64,000 bases of DNA from Leucaena leucocephala (lineage: Eukaryota; Streptophyta; Magnoliopsida; Fabales; Fabaceae): positions 9,471,001 to 9,535,000 of the forward strand of contig CM073562.1 in assembly GCA_037074615.1 (NCBI GenBank), in the 5' to 3' direction. The notes under the pieces are model-generated. The model was not told the origin of the DNA and ran no database searches. It saw only the letters and a list, made by a program, of their open reading frames with translations. Below, in pieces: positions 1-13,835 of this stretch. Positions within the stretch are counted from its first letter, which is position 1, and the number at the start of each line of letters is the position of its first letter. Position numbers and translations under genes: made by a program.

Positions 1-94
1 TAATTTCCAATTCTTAACTGTTAGTGAAAAGTCTAGGTTATTCTGACTAGAAAATAATATAGAAGCCTTGGGTTAATAATTAGCTTATATAAAC

Positions 95-2789
95 TAGATA
101 GATGCCACTATTTGCATGTATAGGATTTTGCTGAATGAAGATTCCAAGACATTTAAACAACCCCAAAGAAGATTAAATCCATTGATCGTTGATGTGCTTA
201 GGAAGGATATTAGTAAATTGTTAAAGGCAGGAATCATATATGCTATTTCAAATAGTGAATGGGTATCCCTTGCGTATATGGTGCCTAAAAAGAGTGGACT
301 TACAGTAGTAAAGAATGAGAATAATGAATTAATATGTACTATAGTGCAAAATTCATAGAGGGTTTATATTGATTATCAGAAGTTAAATGATTCTACTAGG
401 AAAGATCATTTTCCCTTACCTTTTATTGATCAAATTCTTGAGAGATAAGTAGGGAAAAGCCATTACTATTTCCTAGATAGGTATTTAGGATATTTCTATA
501 TTCCAATAGATATGAGGGACAATGAAAAGACCATATTTACATGCCCCTTTGGTACATATGCCTATAAAAGGATTCCATTTGGTTTGTGTAATGCTCCGTG
601 CACATTTTAGCATTGTATACTTTCTATATTTGCCGATTTCAATGAAAAATGCATGGATATGTTCATGGATGATTTTACCGTATATGGCAATTCTTTTGAT
701 AAGCGTCTATAGAGCCTTGATAGCATCCTTGCCAAATGTATTGAGAAAAAATTGGTGATAAACTTTAAAAAGTGCAATTTCATGGTTGATTATGGAATAG
801 TACTTGGTTATCTTATATCTTGCAAGGGAATTGAGGTGTATAAAGCAAAAATTGAAGTCATTTCCTCGTTGCCCTACCCCACAACTTTAAAAGAACTTTG
901 ATCTTTTTGGGGGCACGTGGGGTTTTATAAAAGATTCATCAAAGACTTCAAGAAAATTGTTTTGCCACTCTCAAAGCTTCTTCAAAAAGAAATTGAGTTT
1001 TTTTCTCTACTAATTGCAAAGAGACCTTTGAAAAATTGAAGGATAGGTTAGTTTCTCCACCTATTCTAACTTCACCAGATTAGGATCTTTTTTTTAACTA
1101 TCACTTGATGCCTCAAATTATGCTGGGGGATCTATGATAGGACAAAAGGAAGGCAATTTATCTAAAGTGATTGCCTATGCTTTGAAAACACTTTATGCTA
1201 CTCAAATTAACAATACCACTATTGAGAAAGAACTGTTTGAAATTATAGTGGCTTTGTATAAATTCAGAGCATATCTCATTAACTCCAGAGTTATTGTTTA
1301 CACAGATATATAGCAGTCAAGTACTTGTTCCATAAACCTTAATCTAAGCCAAGACTTCTATGATAGATGCTACTACTTCAAGAGTTTGATATTGAAGTGA
1401 GGATCGAGCTGGAAATGTAAACCATGTCACATATCATCTAAGCAAATTACCAATAGAAACAAGGGGAGTAGTTATTTTTGATATTATTTATGATTCTTTC
1501 CCTGATCAATCTCTTTATTTGGTTTATATTGTAGAAGCTTGATATGCTTATTTAGTTAATTTCATTTAGACTGGCCTAATCCTGTCTCATTTGACTAAAC
1601 TTTTTGCCCAAAAGCTCAAGAGTAAATCTAAATACTTTATTTGGGATAAACCTTTTCTGTGGAGGTTGTGCTCAGATAAAGTATTAAGACGATGCATCCC
1701 AAACCAAGATCACAAATAAATTTTGGAAGCTTGCCATTCATGGGTTTGTTGTAGTCATTTTGGGGGAAAAACGATTGCATGTAGGGTCCTTGAATCTAAT
1801 TTTTTTTCTATCTTTACTTTTCAAAGATGCTTTTGAATTTTGTAGAGCCTATAATAGGTGCCAAATATTTGGTGGGATTAGTAAAAGACATGAGATACTG
1901 CAACAACCTATTTTGTTTTGTGAGGTTTTTGATGTATGGGGAATATATTTCATAGGACCTTTTCCACCGTCAGCAGGATTTTATTATATTCTTTTGGTTA
2001 TATACTATTTATCTATATGGGTATAGGCCATTCTGACAAGATTAGATGAAGCCCAAATGGTCTCCAAGTTTCTAAGGTCTCATATCTTTAGTAGATTTAT
2101 AGCACCGAAAGCATTAATCAGTGATCAAGGTACTCATTTTTGTAATAAGCTAATCAATAACTTAATAGCAAAATATGGTGTAACACATAAAGTATCAACC
2201 CCATACCGCCCTCAAACTAATGGTCTAGTAGAGGTCCCTAATAAGGAAATAAAGCACATTATAGAAAAGATTGTTAAGCCATCTAGCAAGGATTAGAATT
2301 TAAGACTTAACTATGCTTTATGGGCATACATAACAACTTTGAAAACTCCTCTAAGTATATCCCCTTATAGGATGGATTTTGGGAAAGCTTGTCACATGTT
2401 TGTGGAAATAAAGAATAAGACATTTTAGGCAGTGAAAGCTTGCAATGAGAACCTTGTAGAAGCTAGTTCAGAGAGGTTGTTGTAGATTGAAGAGATTAGA
2501 TTGGATGCTTATAGTAGCTCTGAAATTTATAAACTAAAGACAAAAGTAATTCATTATGCTCATATTTTGAGAAAGAAGTTTAAGAAGGGTGATAGAGTGT
2601 TAAGGTACAAAGCTAGGTTAAAATTTAAACATGGTAAATTCAAAACTAGCTAGGATGGACCTTATACAGTTGTTAAAGTCCATGAATTTAGGATGCTTGA
2701 GCTAAAGTAGGAGTAAATAGGTAAAATCTTTTAGGTAAATGGCCACCTCTTGAAATTTTATGAGAAATCTGCTCTGTCACCTTGAGACC
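95..2789 (+). pseudogene. Athila-like Ty3/Gypsy pol remnant (RT, RNase H, integrase)
   Basis: Decayed polyprotein of a Ty3/Gypsy retrotransposon that would copy element RNA into DNA and integrate it. The reverse transcriptase starts near 111 (CMYRILLNEDSK, then QPQRRLNP and VPKKSGLTVVKNENNEL). It keeps the box IDYQKLN and an intact catalytic FMDDF near 660. RNase H is seen near 1100-1310 (LSLDASNYAGGS, IEKELFEI, VIVYTD) in a different frame, so a frameshift lies between 1000 and 1100. Integrase covers about 1700-2300: zinc cysteines CRAYNRCQ, then WGIYFIGPF, where the family has an aspartate at the Y, so the first catalytic residue is lost. The later SDQGTHF aspartate and the glutamate of LVEVPNKE remain. 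In-frame stops occur at 356-358, 2024-2026 and elsewhere. The frame ends in GHLLKFYEKSALSP and a stop near 2784. No gag or 5' LTR lies in the window. The Athila assignment is from motif memory. Confidence 0.88.
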
Positions 2790-4784
2790 AGGTTATCCAT
2801 TTCCTATCTCTTACCTTTTACAAGTTTTTCTAATGTGATGTGTGCTTGACATGTTGCTTTGATGATTGGAAACGGATAAACCAGTAGAAGTAGGATTTAC
2901 TTTTTTTGCTCAATAATTTAAGAGGATAGTGTTTAATTCTAGTTTGCTTCTGTTTTGAATAATACCCCTATGTTGCCATGTGTTGTTTACTTAATATTAG
3001 TTTTCTGAGCTAAATTCACACTCAATTGCATGATTTTAGCTTAAATATCTTGTCATCTTTGCCTTCCTTGTATTGAGATGTATGATTTGAATGTGACTGC
3101 GAGCTTCACTGTGGATTTGCATTAAGTGATGTGTTTAACTATTATGCTGAAGATGGATTTAAATTGATCTTATATAGTGTTATGGTGTCTATATCTCTAC
3201 TGATAATGAGGACACTGTCAAGGTTAAGTATGGGGAGATGTTCTTGTTTTTGGGCTAATTAATGTAAAATTCTTCGATTAATCCAATCTTTCATCACAAA
3301 ATTTTTGGTTTTTGATCTTAATGTGTGATGAATTGCTAAAAATTAAATCGTCACTTTAAACTTTTTTGTAGTTAGCTAAAAAAGTTTTAGTATAAAAGAT
3401 GTTTTGGGCTTTGAAAACCATCAAGTGGTAGTCTTTATGGTCTTTTGTTGTGACCTATATGTTGTATGGTCACAACCTGACATGGAATTTTGGACTTAAT
3501 ATGCTCTCTGTGAAAATAAGTTATGACACGGGTGCATTAGGTCGTGACAATATCTCTCTATGTATTTAGGTCGCGACTATTTCTTTCTTGGTCATGACTT
3601 GTTGTAAGTTCAGAGCAAGCACTCAATGTGAAATTTGGTCTTGACCTTCACTGCTTTCAATCACTACTTGAGTGTGGAAATCTCCACTTACCTTCTCTTT
3701 GCTTTGTGCAATCTATATAGAAGGATTTCTGTTGAGCTACTAAGGTTTTATAAATGATTTACTACCCTCTTCTTTCTAACCTTTTGCATAAATAGTTTAT
3801 AGAAATAACAGTCACACTTAAATTTTTGGAAATCAAAACTGAATCAGAAATACTTAAGTTTTTACTGTTAGATTTGAGATTATTACATGATTCTGATTTA
3901 TTACTTTGGATCTTTTAATTCATCATTTAAGAAGGTTTTTGAATATGATAAGTATTTTAATGCCTACATTATCTGAGACTTTAACTTATGAGCAATTTAG
4001 ATGAAAACCTTAGTTGGAAGGATTCTTAGCCTAAATTTCTATATTGAGTTTTATTCAATTGGTTTATATCCTCTAGAACTCATCTTAGCTCTGAGTTGAA
4101 AATTATTTACGTATTTATGTTATTGAATAAGATATAGGCATTCATTTATAAACCCTTTTATCCCAAACACAAGGCCCGAACATATTATATCTATAGTCAC
4201 CCCCTTTGAGCCCATCACTTTGTCTTTCCATCATATTTTTTATAGAAAGTCATATATGCTATAACATTATTTTTATTTATTTCAAAAAGAAGAAAAGAGA
4301 GGGAGAGAGAGAAAAAAGAGATAGCGTAGAAAAATTGAAGAAGAAAGAAAATATAAATGAATTATGCATATAGTACTTTCTACCCTTTATATTCCATTCC
4401 ATGTGGCCTATGTCTATCATATTCCATTCCACGTGGCCTATGGCCATCATTTCATAAGTGTTGTATAGTTGATGAGATTTAGAGCCATTACAAGCATATG
4501 GTAGTATGTTTTCCAATTTGAATCTTAGTGGAAGAAGCCTAACAATGAGAGGATGTAGAGAGCTAAACACGTACAACCTTAGAGAGAATCTATTGAGCTC
4601 ATATAGTTAAGGTTGATTTCATTTAGGAGTTGATTACTTGTAATTGCTCATATTATCACTTTTGCATTCATAAAAAGATAGTGCAATAATTGTTTTAATG
4701 TGTCACTGTAGATTATGTTGTTACCTAAGATTTAATAGCTTAGCCTAGGGGTACTTCATTTCTTTGTCTAGGAGTACAAAGGTT
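2790..4784. other. non-coding spacer between pol and 3' LTR
   Basis: No credible coding sequence is seen here. In Athila-type elements a long spacer or decayed extra ORF lies between pol and the 3' LTR, which fits this position. A first polypurine-like site, AAGTATGGGGAGATG, is at about 3225-3239. The stretch 3440-3660 carries a cluster of GTCGTGAC-like words. 4287-4318 is a short GA-rich microsatellite. Confidence 0.5.
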
Positions 4785-4799
4785 CAAGTATGGGGGAAT
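4785..4799 (+). promoter_or_regulatory. polypurine tract, Athila-like element
   Basis: The purine run CAAGTATGGGGGAAT directly precedes TGGTAAGACAC, the likely LTR start. A purine tract here primes plus-strand DNA synthesis in LTR retrotransposons. It is preferred over the similar site at 3225 because an LTR-like sequence follows. Confidence 0.6.
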
Positions 4800-6080
4800 T
4801 GGTAAGACACAAAATTGTGTATGGTTTTTGTGGCATTTTTAAGGGTTTTGTGGCAACTTTACCATTCATTTTATGCCTGTAATTGTGCTTTCATGGTAAT
4901 ACATAATTGTTCTTGGCAATATACCAATTTAAGGGTAAAATAGTAAATTAACTTCTCCAAACTGCATATATGTAGTTCTTTAGTAACTAGTTAGACTTTT
5001 ATAGTGAGCTTTGCTATTAAATTGTAGGTATTTTCGAGGAGAACCAAGGATTAATGTGAGCATAAAAGAATCACAAGACAAAGAGAATCAAATAAAAAAT
5101 AAGATCTAGTCATGACCAAAGAAGAGAATCAGTGAAGCTACGCATTTTTGATTAGGTCATTATGGCTTTAAATGGAGAGGGAAGACACAGACATAAGGGG
5201 AGGCTAATTTTTACCTGATATGGCTAAGAAGTAGTACTCAAACATTCTCTCAACTCTATCTCCACAACCTACACACATATCTTCCATCATTCATCTTTCC
5301 ATCACTACTTTTTACTTTCTTAATGGCAACACATCTGAATAAAGAATGCATCATAGCAGGAGTCATGAGAGTTGATGGATCGCATATCTTGAGCTCATGG
5401 ACTATACTGTACTGGGGAGTTTTCTGTTTTAATCTCATCTTTTCTCATGTTTTGGAATTCCTAGATATAGGTTTTTTCATTGTATAAGTGAGGATTGAAT
5501 ATCCATCAATTATTATAAGATTAGGTTTTGTAATTGAATATGGATGATTTTAATGTTCATTTTAATTTGAATATTTCAATTTTGATTTTTGGATAATTAG
5601 GCTTTTATCAACGATAATTGCTAACTAATTCGATTGCTTGAAATCTATGGTTATTGATCGATGATCATTTGAGGGCATTTTCATCATCTGATTTAATTAC
5701 AAGTTAAATGGTTTTTAATAGCACATTAGTGATTTTTGAACTAGCTTTGATTAAAGGAGTTTAAGGAATACTAATGTTATGAACTCAATCAATTGATTGA
5801 GGTTTTATTTAAGATTTAGTGATTTTTAAAATCCCCATATCATATTAAGAGTAAGGATAGATAGGTTTACTTTATCAAGAGTCTTTTTCAATATATTTCT
5901 TTCACAATCTATTAATTTTCCATCTTAATAAAAAATACAAAAGTATTTACTTTACTGCACCATTATTTTATTGCATCAAAAATCAATCAAACCCAAAACC
6001 CATTTTACTTTCACTAAGGTTTTCAATAGTTTTATCACCGATCTACTAGGGTTTCAATAAAAAGGGCTCCTTGAATTTAA
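4800..6080 (+). repeat. probable 3' LTR of the Athila-like element
   Basis: Begins with TGGTAAGACAC immediately after the purine tract and runs as AT-rich non-coding DNA. The end is uncertain because the partner 5' LTR is outside the window. The estimate comes from the change near 6080-6100, where sequence resembling the LTR1 family begins. Confidence 0.5.
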
Positions 6081-6089
6081 GCAGTTTTA

Positions 6090-6945
6090 CAAAAAACATT
6101 TGCCTGAGTTAGCTGATATGACCTCGAGGATAAGTTTAAGTGATAAGGCAGGGTAAAAGAAGAAACTATTTGATATATAGTTAGCCAAGTTCACCGCCTT
6201 TTAAAATTAACGCAACACAGAATTTTGATTTGAAGTCCTGATAAATTGTTAAGAATTTTCAAAGTTGGGAAAAAGTAGTACAATATTTTTTGGACATCAG
6301 AACTAAAAAAGTAGTTTTGTAGAATATTTAATGGAATTTACAGTATAATTATATACTCGACAAATACTTTAGGGTAAGATTTATTGGGTATTGCACCAAT
6401 ATAGAGGCCCAAAATGGTGTCCTAAAATCCTAGAAAGATATTTGAACAGTCAAATAGGCTACTTTCCAGAGGAACCCTAAAAAAGTACAAAATTACAAAA
6501 ATACCCCTGTGCTGTAAAAATGAACTAGAGATGAATTGAGGTCATTTTGGACAAGCCAAAATGCCAAGTTAAGCACAAAGATAATTCATTCGAGTCAGTA
6601 TATGCCCTGATAAGCAGTAAAGGGGTGTGAAATGACAATTATGTCCTTAGAAATAATATAGTGCAAGATAGAGAATTAAGGGCATTTCAATCATTTTCTA
6701 AGGAATGATAAACATATAATTACTCAATCTAACAATGTCAATGGTAGGAAAAATATAGGTACTATTTTTAGTGATAAAATACATATTATGGAATATTATA
6801 AATTAGAAACATAAAACAATCTAGTTTTTGTGAAACTGATCGGATCAGTACTGGACTGGAATGGAATGAAATTTTTCCTGTCAATATTTCTACTTTTCTT
6901 GTGCCAAACACATCTCTATATAATGTCATGGATGATGTCATTATA
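6090..6945 (+). repeat. divergent LTR1 fragment, plus orientation
   Basis: Parallels the first half of the LTR1 family (compare 60960-61750): the order TTTGAAGTCCTGATAAATTG, GGTGTGAAATGACAATTATG, then CATGGATGATGTCATT is kept. It is cut at 6945, where an LTR1 copy in the opposite direction begins. More diverged than the other LTR1 copies, so probably older. Confidence 0.6.
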
Positions 6946-7728
6946 TGTAATATCCTTACTTTCATACATCTTAGGGACCATTCAGTAGCATTTAGAACCA
7001 CTTACAATAACTTGGAAGTCCATTAGCCAAATATGGAATTTTACTCTTTCTCGGGATACTGTTCATATGGTATTCCAGATTACGCAACGAACTTCACAAA
7101 ATCAAAATTAATTCTAGAAAACTCTAAATAAAGTGGTTCAAAAATCTACGTGAATATAACATCTTGAAATTTAAGGAAAAAATGATTTCCAGACCAAATG
7201 ATTTGCCAATTGATACAGTTTATTCGTTGAAGTTTATTGTTCATTTGGTCAAAACTCTGGAAACAGATTCTGGTCCCTTACTTTCAAAATTCATTTCTCT
7301 TGATATACACATCCAAATGAAACATTCTACCTATGAACTTAAAGATCTGGATGTGTACTACATGCTCATTAAATTTCGTGAAATAATTCCTTCATTTGCT
7401 AGGTCAAACTGAAGCCACAACAAAATTGCTTTAGGACCTACGTTTTTACCATTTCAGTTTCCTCTTTTTTCACTTTCCATACTTGTTCCAGCACACATAA
7501 ATAATCTCTTTTGCCTTTTCTGAATTCATACATCATGGGATTATGCAATAATTGTTTCATACAATCTCATCACATAAATAGATACTTTACATGGCTTTGA
7601 CATACATGGAAAGTGCATAGCATATGCTAACATCTTAAATACTTCACTTTTCTTCTTCCATGCTTTAGCTCTTCTCCATGCATACATTATCGATCATGAT
7701 TTACCTAAATTGGTTGGTTATGCGAGAG

Positions 7729-7748
7729 TGAGATTCTAGGGAATCTCA
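7729..7748. repeat. conserved LTR hairpin (LTR1 version)
   Basis: Perfect 8-bp stem TGAGATTC / GAATCTCA with a TAGG loop. Equivalent hairpins occur in nine other LTR copies of the window. Confidence 0.7.
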
Positions 7749-8098
7749 GTAGCAAACATTACCACTTAAATATGCAAGATGGATGCTAATGCATGATATG
7801 TAATTTCATTAAACTTTCTTTGATTAGTGACATGCCATCATGCTATATACTTTCACATAAAGTGCATGGCCATGGAAAACATGTTATTCACAATACATTC
7901 AACATCATTTATTATGTCACAACATTATTCAAATATCATATACATGTCAACACATAAGCATACCACATCAAGCACATAAAGAGGTAAGTTCACTACCTTG
8001 CACTTAAGCTTTCCTCTTGATCTTTTGCACTTGCTCCCTAGCTTCCCAACCATGAAGCCTTTATGTCAATCACTTCCCAACATCTTCTTGGATGTTTC

Positions 8099-9605
8099 TA
8101 TTGGAAATCGTGCCCTAGGGGCCAATCATTGTCTTATGAACATTATTGATTTATGAATTTATTAATTGTGTTATTATATTATTTGCATGTTTATTGTGAT
8201 GACCATCCTTGGATAATTCATGATCTTATCCTAAATGTCCCTGGTCGGTCATCTATGTGGGAGCAGAGATGAAATAAGGCCAGTATGACTTTGAAGATGT
8301 ATAGAGATATAAATCAAAGTCATCTATGTTCAGGCTTAGTGGTTTTTCATGCCGAGGAATGTGAATAGTCAAGATGGAATTTGTCCCTCACATTCGTAGA
8401 GAGATATTGCTGGGCCCCTCGATGAGTGAGTCTGAGAAATGTATGGCCATACTGTAATGAAAAGGTAGTTCCATTTCTATAGTCAGACTACTCAGGGATC
8501 GAGAAAGTAACGGTCAGGAATAGGAGGATGACATTATCCATGCCTCATCCATGACCAAAGTATCACGTGACAGAAGGGACATGATATGGTTGTATAAAAG
8601 GTTACATCGTTTAACGATCCTCATATGATTTGGGTTATCGTTATGTCTTGCTAGAGACCGCTTGCAACTTGTGGGCCAGTATAGCAAATGGCCCACTGTC
8701 AACTTTATATGGGCCCATAGGGACGCACACAAAATAGCCCAACACGAGCTATGATATCCAGATTCATTGAATCTAAGACATGTCCAGATTCAATGAATAA
8801 TCTAGGGTTGATGTATATATTTATTTATATTTATATTCGTATATATACATTATATATAAGGGATATATAGGATTTAATTTATAAGTATAAATTAAATCTC
8901 TATCATGTTTGAATTTGAAATTTAAATTGATAGAATATCTTATATAAGAGATATTTACAATATTTCATTTATAAGGATAAATTAAATCTCTATCACGTTT
9001 GAATTTGAAATTCAAATTGACATGATATCTCAAATTTGATTTATGAGAATAAATCAAATATAGTCCTGTCTTATCTTTATTTAAAATTAAATAAATAGGT
9101 GAATTAAATATGTGGGACAGATTTAATATAAACATTATTTATTTAATTAGTTTCTTATCAAATTATACAATATATGATATTATATTAATTTTGGAATTAA
9201 TATAGATTAATTCTAAAATCCAATTTGGTTGAGAAAAATGCAAAGCATCCTATATATCTGATTTTAGGAGCTACATTTTTTGAACAACACATAACACAAA
9301 AGGCTGAAGGGAATCTGCAAAAGGTTTACAGATAAGAAACTGCTGAAATAGAGACGGAGAAGACGAATTGTTGAGAAAGCCTTGGAGGGACAGGAGATAC
9401 TAGCACGTCATTCGTGGTTGGAACGCTGTTTGTGTGGATACCAGTAGAGGGAGCTGACCTGAGGCATCGACTTCTTGCGATCAGAAAAAGAGCACGAGCC
9501 ACGGAGAGAAGCTGTGGACGACTTCTTGCGATCGGAAGGAGATCACCAGCCGCGGAGAGGAGCTGTGGAAGTTAATTTCCACTGTGTGTCTTCCAATTCC
9601 TTTCA
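8099..9605 (+). mobile_element. solo Copia LTR inserted in LTR1
   Basis: Starts TATTGGAAATCG and ends TCCTTTCA, like the LTRs of the Copia element at 18964-27764. It is flanked by a perfect 5-bp target duplication GTTTC (8094-8098 and 9606-9610). Removing the insert restores the LTR1 sequence GATGTTTCAAGGTCC seen intact elsewhere. No internal sequence remains, so it is a product of LTR-LTR recombination. At 1,507 bp it is shorter than its relatives: it lacks about 190 bp after 8325, carries two rather than three copies of the 90-bp repeat (8871, 8961), and lacks a short segment near its end. Confidence 0.92.
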
Positions 9606-10514
9606 GTTTCAAGGTCCTAAACACATTCATATTCATCACATAACTCATTAGGACTCATGAACTCCAACCATGTTCAAGACTAACTTTGTTACACTCTTTA
9701 TTATCATAACTTTCTCTAATTTTCACTAATCCACTTGGCTCTTGAACCAATTGATGTCTTGACTTTACCATACACAATTTCATCTTTTGAATCCATTCAT
9801 GAGCTTAGAATCATGAAATTCCAGCTCCTTCATGGCCTGCTGTACAGAACTGAACATAAGCATACAATTCTTTCAAAAATTCTCATTTTGATTCTAATGC
9901 TTCCCATACTTGTTTCTCCACTTTACCCCACACAACTTTTCATTTTAAAACCATTGGAACCATCAAAATCATGAAATTCCAATTACTGATCATGCAAATG
10001 AATAGTACTATAAGGAATCTTAAAGACTACAACCTTGAGGTTTTAATGTTTCCAAGGTTCAAAACCTTTCCAATCCTACACAAAATCATCATATAAATTC
10101 AATGGAAGCATTAAATCATTAAAATTCCATTTCCTTCCCTCACAAACAGTGCATACTGAATAGGTTCATCAATGGCAAAGTCAAGAATATCAATTTGATT
10201 CAACAACCAATCACTTAACTAGCTTGTTTAGGCATCAATCATATACTTCTTACTTTAATTTCTTCTTTCCCCTTTCATCTAAGGTTTTTGGGAAGCACAA
10301 CACCTTAGAGAAAATTCAACTTTTCCCCCATGAAAACCCTAAGTTCAAGCTATCAAATCAAAGGAAAATAAGCTATGAGAGATTGCTTATCTTTAATTTC
10401 TAGCTTACTTGAACTTTAGTACCTTGAATCTTCTTTGTCTTGGCTTGAGTTTCCATTTTGCAAGAGTTTCCTCAAGGATCAGGAGGTCATGGTTTTGAAC
10501 CATATTTGAGGGGG

Positions 10515-10522
10515 TATTTATA
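10515..10522 (-). promoter_or_regulatory. TATA box of LTR1 (minus strand)
   Basis: TATAAATA followed by CCCCCTCA on the minus strand. The same box sits in the same place in other LTR1 copies: 17261-17268 (-), 33891-33898 (-), 40803-40810 (+), 61858-61865 (+), 62548-62555 (-). It is mutated to TATTCATA at about 55304. Confidence 0.6.
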
Positions 10523-11790
10523 GAAAATTTCATGGAAAATCAATGGTTAAGATTACTTTGTGCACTATTTGATCTAAAGGCTCACTTTTAATCTTGGATT
10601 TAAGTTTTTCAAAGAGGAGATTTACAACATCATCCATGACATCACAAGGGACAACTCAAGGGGACACCTCATGGGGTATGTGGGGCAATTCTCAAAGGGA
10701 GGAAGCTTCTGGAAAAATTCCAATCTAATCCGGTATCTAATTTTTAGCCTGTTCTGTAAATCTAATTTTTCTGAGATTTCATAATATGCTTTTTGGCCTT
10801 AAATCCAGTATCTGGATTCTTCTTAGCATTGACACTCTTGTACTAGGCCACAACTTAATATAGATCCCTTGGAAAATGACTGAAATGCCCTTTGTTCATT
10901 GTCTTGCACTGTATTAACCTTAAGGGCATTATTGTCATTTCACACCTCTTTATACTGCCTCAGGGTGTATACTAGCTCTAACTAATCATCTTTATACTAC
11001 ACTACACATTTTTGGCTTATCCCAGATGACTGAAATGCCCTCTATCCATCTTTAATACAATCTGGCTATATAGGGGTATTTTCATAATTTCACACTTTTT
11101 TTGGGCACTGGCTCCTTCTACTGATGAACTGGTACCCTGAGTTTTAGGCCCTCCTTGGCATCATCATGGGCCTATATATGAGGTCATCTAATCTAAGTCT
11201 ATCTAGGCTTACATACTGATAGGTTCCATAATTAGATCGTGAATGTTATCAAAATCCTGTCAAAATTCACTTATATGGGAATAACTTTTTATACATAACT
11301 CCTTATGGGGTTCTATCAGATCCATGACATCTGACACTATAGGGCACACTTTCCTATAATTCTCCCACTTATATCTGATATCTATGAAATCTGATAAAAT
11401 TTTAGATAACTTTCAGACTATCAGATAAATATCTACTGTATAGAGCCTTAATAAAATTGATGTATCATGCTAGATTAACCAGCATACCTTCCTATATATA
11501 CAGATAGAATATGGGACTGAAATACTTGCAGGCAGTTCTAAGCCTTCTCTAGCTGAACTTTTCCATAATTACATTTAGGTCCCTAAACTTTTGGAAATTA
11601 CCACTTTTTGCCCAAATCTTATTTCTACTTTAACTTTTTTGCTTTCAACCTTTTCTAATTTTTGTTTAGGTCCCTTTCTTTCTTCAAGAATCATTTAACC
11701 TTTATCATTTCTTCTGATCTTCATCATAATCCTTTCCAAATCTCTTTCTACTATCAGTATTATACAGATAGGGAAAATTTAGTATATGAA

Positions 11791-13295
11791 ATTTCTACCC
11801 CTTAAAATAAATGTTGTCCTCAAAATTTACTTGGCACCTTAGTCAACAATCTTGAATACATATTCTTTTCTCACTTTTATGACTAAGAATTGGGGTATCT
11901 ATCTCTTATCTTCTATCATAACATCTTAGTGGAGTACTTTCATGTTCGTGATGGGATCCCTCTGTTTTGGGAACATTAACTTTCTATCTATTAGCCATCA
12001 CGTCTTTAACCTTAGACCATGTATTAGATCATTCTTAGACAGGTCTCATTCTAACTTCTTCTCATTATGTTCAATATAGACTAGCTGTCCAAAGTGTTCG
12101 TAATGTAGATCAGCTCCTGATGATCATACAGAGGATCTACTTCTGAACCTCTTCTTAAACTGATCTTCAGCATCTCAGTGTATCGTACTATCTAGTTTGC
12201 CTGCATTATATGCTAAATCTCTAACTGATAACCTTAAGTGAGGTTAGTATCTTTATTCTTGTAGTTAAGTCTCTATGCAACTAGTCACAACTTGAGTGCT
12301 GGCTAGTCATCTCATTTCATTTCATATTCATAGCACATCATTCATATATCTTACCCCTACTAAAAGGATATATCCTAAGTATCGTAATCATTTATCCGCA
12401 AATTCATTATTAATCCTCATCTTTAATATCATTCTCTATCTCATTGACTATCATTGCTTGATCATACATTCTCATTCTATTCTTTAGGCATTAACTAGCT
12501 ACCTGTCTTGTTCATCATTTTTCTATTGCTTTATCATCACTAAGTTAAATTATCTAATTGCATGTCGTAGGGCATATGAGCAACATAACTTTCTTATCTG
12601 ATATACTCTACCCGATACGTACTGCATAAGGGGAGTATTCATTTATCATAGCATACTCAACATGGATAATATGCAAGGAGATGCAATCATTTAAGCATTC
12701 TCTAACATGCGTGTCATCATATGACAACTGCAAGTAGATGTAACTTCTCATCATCACTTATTGTAACATAAGCCATACCATTATTATATAGTTTTCTCAA
12801 CCATCCCTTATACTTATATTGTAATTGAACAATTAGCTAGGTAGACTTTACAACATTCTATCCCTTTATCACCTTAACTGCTAGGTCCTAATTATCTATT
12901 CAGGTAGTTGAGTCATTTACTTGTTTTACTTGGGCTGCAATGTTACCCTTTTACTAGGGTATAAACTCAACCATTCTTTACTTTTTCTTACATAAGGAAT
13001 AAGGGAGTCACTTTATATTTGAATCTGTGGCTACCTTACTAGGCCATATCTATTCTTATCGTAACATTTCTGATCACCTGTAAGACTTCTATGTCCTTAG
13101 GCTGAAGGACTTATGTGTCCTTGGCCTCACTGTAATCTAGCAGTATTCCATAACTAAGTCATCTATTTTCTTTTAGCTAACTGAGGAAAGGTCTGGCTCA
13201 CATCTCTATGCCATTTGAACTTTTAAGTTTTCCCCTTATCCTCCTGGTTTACTAACATGCAAGAAAATATCTCTTATTAAGCCTTAAGGTTCACT
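11791..13295 (-). mobile_element. LTR1-family internal region, 3' part
   Basis: Begins with the reverse of a purine tract and the reverse of the word GAGGACAACATT typical of chromovirus 3' ends. It then aligns with 28.0-29.3 kb and 36.4-37.5 kb (landmarks: CTTGGGCTGCAATGTTACCC, AGACTTCTATGTCCTTAGGC). No protein domain is recognisable. It stops near 13295, where LTR1 sequence resumes. Confidence 0.7.
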
Positions 13296-13835
13296 TAGCA
13301 AACATTACCACTTAAATATGCAAGATAGATGCTAATGCATGATATGTAAATTCATTAGCTTTCTTTGATTAGTGACATGCCATCATGCTATATACTTTCA
13401 CATAAAGTGCATGGCCATCGAAAACATGTTATTCACAATATATTCAACATCATTTATCCATGTCACAACATCATTCAAATATCATATACATGTCAACACA
13501 TAAGCATACCATATCAAGCACATAAAGAGGTAAGTTCACTACCTTGCACTTAAGCTTTCCTCTTGATCTTTAGCACTTGCCTTTAGCTTTCCAACCATAA
13601 AGCCTTTATGTCAATCACTTCCCAAAATGTTCTTAGTGTTTCAAGGTCCTAAACACATTCATATTCATCACATAATTCATTAAGACTCATGAACTCCAAC
13701 CATGTTCAAGACTAACCTTGTTGCACTCTTTATTATCATAACTTTCTCTAACCTTCACTAATCCACTTGGCTCTTGAACCAATTGATGTCTTGACTTTAC
13801 CCTACACAATTTCATCTTTGGAATACATTTGTAGT
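13296..13835 (-). repeat. LTR1 fragment, minus strand
   Basis: Matches LTR1 from TAGCAAACATTACCACTT to TTTCATCTTTGGAAT (compare 7751-9800 without the Copia insert). Both ends are broken inside the LTR, so this is a rearrangement product rather than an insertion. Confidence 0.75.

Larger units (their letters stand above)
6946..11790 (-). mobile_element. LTR1 copy, minus strand, interrupted by a solo Copia LTR
   Basis: The right-hand end of the LTR on the minus strand is TGTAATATCC at 6946. The other end is a decayed AGTATATGAA (from GGATATGACA) at 11781-11790. It is followed on the right by the reverse of a chromovirus-like purine tract (TTTCTACCCCTTAAAATAAA), so this is the 3' LTR of a minus-strand element whose internal part continues at 11791. 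After removing the nested Copia LTR and one target copy (8099-9610) its length is 3,333 bp, matching the independent solo LTR1 at 39543-42855 (3,313 bp). It contains a TATA box on the minus strand at 10515-10522. Confidence 0.8.

Noticed and set aside
9735..9974. 79-codon frame seen again at 16467-16706 and 41352-41591
   Set aside because: Same stretch of LTR1 in different copies. Conservation is that of the repeat, with no sign of a protein.
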